Below the pieces are notes generated by a model. The model was not told the DNA's origin. It saw only the letters and a list, made by a program, of their open reading frames with translations, and did no database searches. Position numbers and translations under genes: made by a program. From positions 1,173,904 through 1,237,903 of the forward strand of contig NZ_JABBND010000001.1 in NCBI RefSeq assembly GCF_012933465.1: a stretch of 64,000 nt of DNA, read 5' to 3'. Numbering within the stretch: the first letter of the stretch is position 1; each line of letters begins with the position of its first letter. The stretch is from Actinomycetospora sp. TBRC 11914. Its GTDB lineage: Bacteria > Actinomycetota > Actinomycetes > Mycobacteriales > Pseudonocardiaceae. Of this stretch, positions 58,034 to 64,000 are shown piece by piece.

Positions 58034-58837
58034 ATGAGCGCTATCGACAAGGTGTGGGCGTCGGCGGACGAGGCGGTGGCCGGCATCTCCAGCGGCGACT
58101 CGCTCGCCGTCGGGGGCTTCGGGCTCTCGGGGGTGCCGATCGTGCTGATCGACGCGCTGAACCGGACCGACGTCACCGACCTCAAGGTCGCCTCGAACAA
58201 CTGCGGCGTCGACGGGTGGGGGCTGGGCGTGCTGCTCGAGCAGCACCGCATCTCCCGGGTCACCGCCTCCTACATCGGGGAGAACAAGGAGTTCGCCCGC
58301 CAGTACCTCGGCGGTGAGGTCGAGGTCGAGCTGACCCCGCAGGGCACGCTGGCCGAGCGGCTGCGCGCCGCCGGCACCGGCATCCCCGCCTTCTACACCC
58401 TGGCCGGGGTCGGGACGATGATCGCCGACGGCGGCCTGCCCTGGCGCTATGACGCCGAGGGCAACGTCGTCGCGACCTCGCCGGCCAAGGAGGTCCGCGA
58501 GTTCGAGGTGACCCGGCCCGACGGCACCAAGGTCCGCAAGCCCCACGTCCTCGAGACCGCGCTGGACATCGACGTCGCGCTGGTCCGCGCCGCGAAGGGC
58601 GACCGGCACGGCAACCTGGTGTTCAACAAGTCCAGCCGCAACTTCAACCCGCTCTGCGCGATGGCGGGCCGGCTGGCGATCGCCGAGGTCGAAGAGCTCG
58701 TCGAGCCCGGCGAGATCGACCCGGACGACGTCCACCTGCCGGGCATCTTCGTCCACCGCGTGGTCGAGCTGACGCCCGAGGAAGTCCAGCGCAAGCACAT
58801 CGAGAAGCGCACGACCCAGGAGACGATGAACCGATGA
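58034..58837 (+). CDS. pcaI: 3-oxoadipate CoA-transferase subunit A (SCOT family)
   Basis: A 267-residue class I CoA-transferase alpha subunit: [70 protein letters not shown] (core [14 protein letters not shown]), [12 protein letters not shown] and [11 protein letters not shown]. With subunit B it moves CoA from succinyl-CoA to 3-oxoadipate. AAAGGACGGG precedes ATG 58034. The operon context gives the 3-oxoadipate role; the same family includes acetoacetate transferases. Confidence 0.88.
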   Translation: MSAIDKVWASADEAVAGISSGDSLAVGGFGLSGVPIVLIDALNRTDVTDLKVASNNCGVDGWGLGVLLEQHRISRVTASYIGENKEFARQYLGGEVEVELTPQGTLAERLRAAGTGIPAFYTLAGVGTMIADGGLPWRYDAEGNVVATSPAKEVREFEVTRPDGTKVRKPHVLETALDIDVALVRAAKGDRHGNLVFNKSSRNFNPLCAMAGRLAIAEVEELVEPGEIDPDDVHLPGIFVHRVVELTPEEVQRKHIEKRTTQETMNR

Positions 58838-59469
58838 GTCTGACCCGCGAGCAGATGGCCGCCCGCGCGGCGAAGGAGCTCCAGGACGGTTCGTACGTCA
58901 ACCTCGGGATCGGGCTGCCGACCCTGGTGCCCAACTACGTCCCCGAGGGCGTGGGCATGGTGCTGCACTCCGAGAACGGCCTGCTCGGCGTCGGCCCGTA
59001 CCCCTACGACGCCGAGGTCGACCCCGACCTGATCAACGCCGGCAAGGAGACGGTCACGACGCTGCCCGGCGCCAGTTTCTTCGACAGCGCGCTGAGCTTC
59101 GGGATGATCCGCGGCGGCAAGGTCGACACCGCGATCCTCGGGGCGATGCAGGTCTCGCAGACCGGCGACATCGCCAACTGGATGATCCCCGGCAAGATGG
59201 TCAAGGGCATGGGCGGCGCGATGGACCTCGTCCACGGCGCCAAGACCGTCATCGTGCTCATGGAGCACACCGCCAAGGACGGCGCCCACAAGATCGTCGA
59301 GAAGTGCGACCTGCCGCTGACCGGCCAGGGCGTCGTGCAGCGGATCATCACCGACCTGGCCGTCATCGACGTGGCCGAGGCCGGGCTGGTGCTGCGCGAG
59401 CTCGCCGACGGCGTCAGCGAGGACGAGGTCCGCGAGAAGACCGGCGCGGAGCTGACCAGCGCGCTCTGA
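58834..59469 (+). CDS. pcaJ: 3-oxoadipate CoA-transferase subunit B
   Basis: A 211-residue beta subunit with catalytic Glu47 in [43 protein letters not shown] and [15 protein letters not shown] 58834 overlaps the alpha-subunit stop (ATGA). It forms thioester intermediates on the glutamate. The next pathway step, 3-oxoadipyl-CoA thiolase (pcaF), is not in the window. Confidence 0.9.
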   Translation: MSLTREQMAARAAKELQDGSYVNLGIGLPTLVPNYVPEGVGMVLHSENGLLGVGPYPYDAEVDPDLINAGKETVTTLPGASFFDSALSFGMIRGGKVDTAILGAMQVSQTGDIANWMIPGKMVKGMGGAMDLVHGAKTVIVLMEHTAKDGAHKIVEKCDLPLTGQGVVQRIITDLAVIDVAEAGLVLRELADGVSEDEVREKTGAELTSAL

Positions 59470-59483
59470 CCACACCCCCGCGA

Positions 59484-59539
59484 ACGCACGAACGGCCGGT
59501 TCGTGACCATCGATGGTCACGAACCGGCCGTTCGTGCGT
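59484..59539. terminator. 56-bp perfect palindrome ending the cat operon
   Basis: All 28 pairs match from 59484 to 59539 with no loop, centred on ATCGAT. Each half contains ACGAACGGCCGGTTCGT, itself close to a palindrome, so each strand could also fold into two smaller hairpins. It lies between the cat operon and a convergent methyltransferase and would stop transcription from both sides. Confidence 0.75.
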
Positions 59540-59558
59540 CGTGGGATGGGGCCGACCG

Positions 59559-60221
59559 TCAGCCCACCCGGAGCACCACCATCCGCGCGTCGACCTGCGC
59601 GGCCTTCCGGTAGTCGACGAGGTCGGTGGAGACGACCTCCACCATCGCCATCTGCGCGAGCCGGTCGACCTCGGCGCGGTAGCCGCCGGAGTCCCAGATG
59701 TCGTCGAGCACCGTCGCGACGATCACCCCGCCCGGCCGCGCCAGCCGGACGAACTCCCCGAAGGCCCCCGGCCCGACGTGCCCGTGGGTGAGGGTCCCGA
59801 CGCACACGACGACGTCGTAGGCGTCCGCGGGCACGGGCAGGGCCCGCGAGAGGTCGGCCGGCGCGAGCCGCCGGTAGACCCCGGTCTCCTTGGCCTTCGC
59901 GAGCATGCCGGGCGAGAGGTCGACCCCGTCGATCGTCCGCGCCCCCCGCGAGGCGAGCGCGACGCCGACCAGGCCGGTCCCGCACCCGGCGTCGAGGATC
60001 TCCCCGTCGACCCCCGCGGCGTCGGCGACGGCGGCCGCGGCGAGCTCGGGCGCGACGTAGCCCTGGGAGTCGTCGGAGAGGTCGTCGTCGTAGGAGTCGG
60101 CCCACTCGTCGTAGAGCGCCCGCGCCTCGTCGGCGTCGGCCAGCGCGTAGGCGCGGTCGAGGAGCGGGTTGCCCGCGGTGTTGGTGTCGCGCGGCGCGGC
60201 GGGGCTCGGGGTCTCGGCCAT
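59559..60221 (-). CDS. Class I SAM-dependent methyltransferase
   Basis: A 220-residue methyltransferase: ALYDEWADSYDDDLSD, motif I ILDAGCGTGLVGVALASRGA, VDLSPGMLAKAKE, and YDVVVCVGTLTHGHVGPGAF. The YDEWADSYD opening is shared with a group including Williams-Beuren-type methyltransferase homologues. The target is unknown. ATG 60221 or ATG 60230 may start it. It is probably co-transcribed with the HMG-CoA lyase upstream on the same strand (32-bp gap). Confidence 0.85.
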   Translation of the reverse strand: MAETPSPAAPRDTNTAGNPLLDRAYALADADEARALYDEWADSYDDDLSDDSQGYVAPELAAAAVADAAGVDGEILDAGCGTGLVGVALASRGARTIDGVDLSPGMLAKAKETGVYRRLAPADLSRALPVPADAYDVVVCVGTLTHGHVGPGAFGEFVRLARPGGVIVATVLDDIWDSGGYRAEVDRLAQMAMVEVVSTDLVDYRKAAQVDARMVVLRVG

Positions 60222-60253
60222 GACCCCCATCCTCGCCCACGGCCGGACGGTCG

Positions 60254-61141
60254 TCAGCCGGGAAAGGAGCCGGCGCGGGGCAGGAGGGCCGGGACGCGGT
60301 AGCCGAGCGCGTCGGAGAGGAACCCGGCGATCGGGAGCAGCGCGTCGAGGTCGAGCCCGGTGCGCACGCCCATGCGTTCGAGCAGGTAGACCAGGTCCTC
60401 GGTGGCGATGTTGCCGGTCGCGGCGGGCGCGAACGGGCAGCCCCCGATCCCGCCGTTGGAGGAGTCCAACCAGTCGACGCCCCACTCGAGGGCGGCGACG
60501 GCGTTGGCGAACCCGGTGTTGCGGGTGTTGTGGAAGTGCGCCCGGGTGATCACGCCCGGCGCCACCTCGGCGACGCCGTCGAGCAGGGTGCGGACCTGGG
60601 TGGGCACCCCGACCCCGATGGTGTCCGCGACCGCGATCTCCTTCGCCCCCGCGGCCGCCGAGCGCCGCGCCACCTCGACCACCCGGGCCGGGTCGACCTC
60701 GCCGTCGAACGGGCAGCCGAACGACGTCGCGATCGTGACCGTGGCGAACAGCCCCGCCGACGCCGCCTCGGCCAGCACCTCCTCGGCGGTCTCGGTGAGG
60801 GCCTCGGTGGTGGAGTTCTGGTTGGCCTTGGCGAACCCGTCCGAGGCCGGGACGACGACGTTGACCTCGTCGACCCCGGCGGACACCGCGCGGTCGTAGC
60901 CGCGGCGGTTGAGGACCAGCCCGATGTGCGAGACGCCCTCGGGGCGCGGCACCCGCTCCATCACCGCCTCGGCGTCGGCCATCGCCGGGACCAGCTTCGG
61001 GTGCACGAACGACGCCGACTCGATGCGCCGCGCGCCCGCGGCGATCGCCTGCGTGATCAGCTCGACCTTCGCGTCGGTCTCGAGCACCGCGCGCTCGTTC
61101 TGCAGCCCGTCGCGGGGACTCACCTCGACGATCCCGACCAT
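60254..61141 (-). CDS. Hydroxymethylglutaryl-CoA lyase
   Basis: A 295-residue HMGL-like enzyme: EVSPRDGLQNE at the N-terminus, ARRIESASFVHPKLVPAM, metal ligands in RAHFHNTRNTG and the catalytic Cys in GGIGGCPFAPAATGN. It splits HMG-CoA to acetyl-CoA and acetoacetate in leucine breakdown. ATG 61141 follows GGAGG. Other leucine-pathway genes are not nearby; the nearby CoA-transferase could in principle use acetoacetate, but lies in the cat operon. Confidence 0.92.
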   Translation of the reverse strand: MVGIVEVSPRDGLQNERAVLETDAKVELITQAIAAGARRIESASFVHPKLVPAMADAEAVMERVPRPEGVSHIGLVLNRRGYDRAVSAGVDEVNVVVPASDGFAKANQNSTTEALTETAEEVLAEAASAGLFATVTIATSFGCPFDGEVDPARVVEVARRSAAAGAKEIAVADTIGVGVPTQVRTLLDGVAEVAPGVITRAHFHNTRNTGFANAVAALEWGVDWLDSSNGGIGGCPFAPAATGNIATEDLVYLLERMGVRTGLDLDALLPIAGFLSDALGYRVPALLPRAGSFPG

Positions 61142-61286
61142 CGCACGTCCTCCCGTCGTCCCGACCCCGCCGAGGGTAGTGCGCCGTGCGCCGTCCGGGA
61201 TCGGACGAAAGCCCCCGACGGGACCCTTCCCGGTGTGAGCCGAGCGTGAGACCGTCGTCACACACCGCCTGACGAAGGAGTCGACG

Positions 61287-61715
61287 ATGCGCATCCGTGA
61301 CGTCCTCGCCGGCAAGGAAGCCGGGGTCCTGACGGTCGAGCCGAGCACCCCGGTGCCCGGCCTGCTCACCGCACTCGCGGCGCGCGGGGTCGGGGCGGCG
61401 GTGGTCGTCGACGACGACGGCGCCGTGGTCGGCATGGTGTCCGAGCGCGACGTCGTCCGGCACCTGCACCACCGCGGCGCGCCGCTCCTCTCGGAGACCG
61501 TCTCGACGATCATGACCGGCCCCGTCACCACCTGCGGTCCGGCGGACGAGGTCGACGCGCTCGCCGCGGTCATGACCCAGCGCCGCATCCGGCACATCCC
61601 GGTGGTGGAGGACGGGAAGCTGACGGGGATCGTCAGCATCGGTGACGTCGTCAAGACGCGGCTCGACGAGCTGGAGGCCCACCGCGACCAGCTCGAGGCC
61701 TATATCGCGGGCTGA
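61287..61715 (+). CDS. Two-CBS-domain protein
   Basis: A 142-residue protein with two CBS domains (MRIRDVLAGKEAGVLTVEPSTPV to VVRHL, then VSTIMTGPVTTCGPADEVDALAAVMTQRRIRHIPVVED, core RRIRHIPVV). Such proteins bind adenosyl ligands and act as energy sensors; similar short ones are dormancy-linked in mycobacteria. GAAGGAG precedes ATG 61287. Its last 16 bp overlap the convergent glycosyltransferase gene. Confidence 0.9.
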   Translation: MRIRDVLAGKEAGVLTVEPSTPVPGLLTALAARGVGAAVVVDDDGAVVGMVSERDVVRHLHHRGAPLLSETVSTIMTGPVTTCGPADEVDALAAVMTQRRIRHIPVVEDGKLTGIVSIGDVVKTRLDELEAHRDQLEAYIAG

Positions 61716-62899
61716 CCCGGGACGGCCCACCGCTCGACCCGCGCCGCGACCTCGTCCGGGGCGGGCAGCGCGGCCACCTCGGCCGCGAGCGCGCGCGCCG
61801 CGGCGAGCTCCCGGCCACCGCCGAGGAGCGCGGTCACGGCCGCCGTCACGGCCTCGCCCGTGACCTCGTCGCCGCGCAGCTGCACGCCCGCGCCCACCGT
61901 CGTGACGGCCTGGGCGTTGGAGAACTGGTCGGCGCCCTGGGGCAGGAGGACCTGGGGGACGCCGGCGCCCGCGCACGCGAGCGTCGTCCCGCTGCCGCCG
62001 TGGTGCACGACGAGCGCCGGTGGGGCGGCCACGCCGTCGACCGCGCCGCGGAGCAGGTCGGCCTGCGGCACGAACGACTCGACCTGCACGCCCCGCCGCT
62101 CGAGCCCGGCCAGCTCCCCGGCGTCGACCGAGCCGGCGGCCACCAGCACGTCGACGTCGAGCGCCGACAGTCCGTCCAGGGCGGTGCGCAGCACGCCGGC
62201 CTCGCCGAACGACGTGCCGAGCGTCAGCAGCACCCACGGCCGGCCGGTGAGCCGGCGCGGCGCGAACGGGGTCGGCGGGTTCCAGGCGACCGGGCGCAGC
62301 GGCAGCTCGGTGAGGCCGGCGAGGTGGGCCACCGAGTCCGGCTCCTGCAGCGACGGCGGGCAGAGGTCGAGGTAGGCGTGCCCGAGCGCGTCCCCCTCGG
62401 CCAGCGGCACCGCGAGCTCCGCGGCGACCGTCGCGAGCCGTGCCGGCACCGTCACGCTCATCGGGGCGACCGGGGAGGGTCGCCGCCCGAAGGAGTGCAG
62501 CACGCACGGGACGCCGAGGACGCGGGCCGCCAGCGCCGCACCCGGGTCACCGACCTCGGCGACCACGACGTCGGGCGGCTGCTCGCGCAGGCGCGGGACC
62601 AGATCGCCGGCGACCGACCGCGGCAGCACCGCGCCGAAGACCTCGCTCGCGACCTCGCGCATGACCTCCTGGTCGGACGGGCGCTCGGTCAGCCCGCGGC
62701 CGATCATCACCTCGCGGAACGCCTCGGTCGCCGGGCGACCGACGGCCGTCGTCGGGACCCCGGAGGTCGCGATCACGGGCTCCAGGTCGGGGCCGGTCGC
62801 GAAGGTGACGTCGTGCCCGGCGTCGTGCAGGGCCCGGGCGAGCGGCACCAGCGGGAAGGCGTGGCCGGGGGCGCCGAGGGCGGCGACGAGGATGCGCAC
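61700..62899 (-). CDS. GT1-family glycosyltransferase
   Basis: A 399-residue GT-B transferase: VRILVAALGAPGHAFPLVPLARALHDAGHDV at the N-terminus (core GAPGHAFPLVPLARAL), VLLTLGTSFGEAG and the donor motif VVHHGGSGTTLACAGAGVPQVLLPQGADQFSNA (core HHGGSGTT and PQGADQ). These are marks of macrolide/sterol-type UGT enzymes that put a sugar on a lipophilic aglycone. GTG 62899 starts the family N-terminus. Substrate unknown. Confidence 0.88.
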   Translation of the reverse strand: MRILVAALGAPGHAFPLVPLARALHDAGHDVTFATGPDLEPVIATSGVPTTAVGRPATEAFREVMIGRGLTERPSDQEVMREVASEVFGAVLPRSVAGDLVPRLREQPPDVVVAEVGDPGAALAARVLGVPCVLHSFGRRPSPVAPMSVTVPARLATVAAELAVPLAEGDALGHAYLDLCPPSLQEPDSVAHLAGLTELPLRPVAWNPPTPFAPRRLTGRPWVLLTLGTSFGEAGVLRTALDGLSALDVDVLVAAGSVDAGELAGLERRGVQVESFVPQADLLRGAVDGVAAPPALVVHHGGSGTTLACAGAGVPQVLLPQGADQFSNAQAVTTVGAGVQLRGDEVTGEAVTAAVTALLGGGRELAAARALAAEVAALPAPDEVAARVERWAVPGQPAI

Positions 62900-62984
62900 G
62901 GGCGCCCACTGTTCCCCAGCGGGGTGCCCGGGAGGTGACCGGCACCGCCGTTCCGCCGGTCCCCCGCCGGGGTAGCCAACCCGT

Positions 62985-63959
62985 ATGAAGACGACGAGGT
63001 TGGGCAAGACCGGGCTCGAAGTGTCGCGCATCGCGTTCGGGACCTGGCAGGTCTCCGGGGAGTGGGGCTCCTACGACGCCGAGCAGGCCCAGCGGGCGAT
63101 CCGTCACGCCCTCGACCTCGGCGTGAACTTCTTCGACACCGCCCAGGCCTACGGGTTCGGCGAGGCCGAGGAGGTGCTCGCCGGGGCGCTGCGCCACGAG
63201 CTCGACCACGACCGCGACTCGGTGGTCATCGCCACCAAGGGCGGCATCAACCCCGGCGGCGACAGCCCCCGCGACTCCAGCCGCGAGTACCTGCGCTCCG
63301 GGGTCGAGTCGAGCCTGAAGGCCATGAAGATCGACCACGTCGACCTCTACCAGGTCCACTGGCCGGACGAGCAGACGCCGTTCGAGGACACCGCGGGCTA
63401 CCTGCAGGAGCTGGTCGACGAGGGCAAGATCCGCCACGTCGGGGTGTCCAACTACGACGAGCGCCAGATGGCCGCGTTCGACCGGCGTCGCCCCGTCGAG
63501 ACCCTGCAGCCGCCGTACCACCTGTTCCGGCGCGGCATCGAGGCCGACGTGCTGCCCTACGTGCGCGAGCACGACATCGGCACGCTGGTCTACTCGCCGC
63601 TCGGCTCGGGCCTGCTGACCGGGACGATGGACGAGCACACCTCGTTCGAGGACTCCGACTGGCGCTCGCAGGCCTCGGCCTTCCAGGGCGAGAAGTTCCG
63701 CACGAACCTCGCCGTGGTCGACCGGCTCAAGAACTTCGCCGCCGAGAAGGGCATCGAGGTCTCCCAGCTGGCCATCGCGTGGGTGCTCGCCCAGGACGGG
63801 ATCGACGTCGCGATCGTCGGTGCCCGCTCGGACCGCAACATCGAGCGCTCGCTGGCGGCGGTCGACGTCGAGCTCACCCAGGACGACCTCGCCGAGATCG
63901 AGAAGCTCACGGCCGACCACATCGAGGTCTCCGGCGCCTCCCCCGAGGGCGTCGCATAG
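62985..63959 (+). CDS. Aldo/keto reductase (YajO/Kv-beta-like)
   Basis: A 324-residue AKR barrel: tetrad Asp51 and Tyr56 (FFDTAQAYGFGEAE), Lys85 (VIATKGG) and His125 (LYQVHWPDEQTPFEDT). The YSPLGSGLLTG strand and VGARSDRNIERSLAAV cofactor segment match the Kv-beta/YajO branch. It reduces aldehydes or ketones with NADPH. Divergent from the GT1 gene. Its TAG stop begins another TAG-anchored repeat at 63957. Confidence 0.9.
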   Translation: MKTTRLGKTGLEVSRIAFGTWQVSGEWGSYDAEQAQRAIRHALDLGVNFFDTAQAYGFGEAEEVLAGALRHELDHDRDSVVIATKGGINPGGDSPRDSSREYLRSGVESSLKAMKIDHVDLYQVHWPDEQTPFEDTAGYLQELVDEGKIRHVGVSNYDERQMAAFDRRRPVETLQPPYHLFRRGIEADVLPYVREHDIGTLVYSPLGSGLLTGTMDEHTSFEDSDWRSQASAFQGEKFRTNLAVVDRLKNFAAEKGIEVSQLAIAWVLAQDGIDVAIVGARSDRNIERSLAAVDVELTQDDLAEIEKLTADHIEVSGASPEGVA

Positions 63960-64000
63960 GTGGCCTGCGGCCTTGTGAGCACTAAGTGTCGCTATACCGG
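63957..64000. repeat. TAG-anchored palindromic repeat, cut by window edge
   Basis: Starting at the AKR stop codon: TAGGT, hairpin GGCC TGC GGCC, then GTGAGCACTAAGTGTCGC and TATACCGG at the right edge. It matches the left half of the element at 19380-19455 at about 39 of 44 positions. The second half would lie beyond the window. Confidence 0.7.

Overview
The window is 64 kb of very GC-rich DNA, roughly three quarters G+C by eye, with strong third-position G/C bias, many GTG starts and many 4-bp ATGA/GTGA gene overlaps. The gene content is actinobacterial: an actinobacterial-type integration host factor, a resuscitation-promoting-factor domain, an EccB-type ESX protein, a wax ester synthase/diacylglycerol acyltransferase, a LytR-CpsA-Psr protein and a MgtA/PimB-type mannosyltransferase. 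It fits a Pseudonocardiaceae-like genome (Pseudonocardia or Actinomycetospora would be natural guesses). The genus is inferred, not proven. No rRNA, tRNA, insertion sequence, phage module or CRISPR array was seen, so this looks like ordinary chromosome with mixed metabolic and envelope genes.

Layout. 1-4.4 kb: a TetR regulator cut by the left edge, divergent from an overlapping AurF diiron oxygenase / alpha-beta hydrolase / Baeyer-Villiger-type monooxygenase operon. 4.4-11.2 kb: aldo/keto reductase, LysR, TesB thioesterase, an Ala-rich envelope protein, WS/DGAT with a methyltransferase, and a PAP2 phosphatase. 11.3-24.2 kb: an envelope region with a sortase and an excalibur surface protein, two paralogous ArnT/PMT-like glycosyltransferases with Gly/Met-rich loops, a GT2-GtrA polyprenyl-phosphate glycosyltransferase, an HtrA protease, an SDR/HxlR pair and an LCP ligase. 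24.2-36.6 kb: MFS exporter, a frameshifted methyltransferase, GH27 alpha-galactosidase, orphan EccB, a Ser/Thr kinase with an unusual N-lobe insertion, a HelD/HelR-like helicase, and MBL and PPOX enzymes. 37-46 kb: a polysaccharide lyase with a repetitive N-terminal tail, an IHF, an OlsB/OlsA-like lipid acyltransferase pair with a mannosyltransferase and a methyltransferase, and an Rpf-like muralytic protein.

51.4-59.5 kb holds a nearly complete catechol branch of the beta-ketoadipate pathway. A flavin reductase is divergent from an alpha-beta hydrolase, an aromatic-ring flavin monooxygenase, catA, an in-operon LysR, catB, catC, pcaD and the two CoA-transferase subunits. Together these could turn a hydroxylatable aromatic such as salicylate into 3-oxoadipyl-CoA. 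The last thiolase is not in the window. The right end holds a methyltransferase, HMG-CoA lyase, a CBS-domain protein, a GT1 glycosyltransferase and an aldo/keto reductase.

The least explained material lies between genes. A repeat family begins exactly at TAG stop codons and carries a short hairpin whose stem changes in a compensatory way between copies, followed in its best copy by a 40-bp near-perfect palindrome (19380-19455, 63957-64000, partly 47726-47750). There is also a 56-bp perfect palindrome (59484-59539), a second small hairpin family at gene 3' ends (6337, 10488), and mutually exclusive hairpins between catB and catC.
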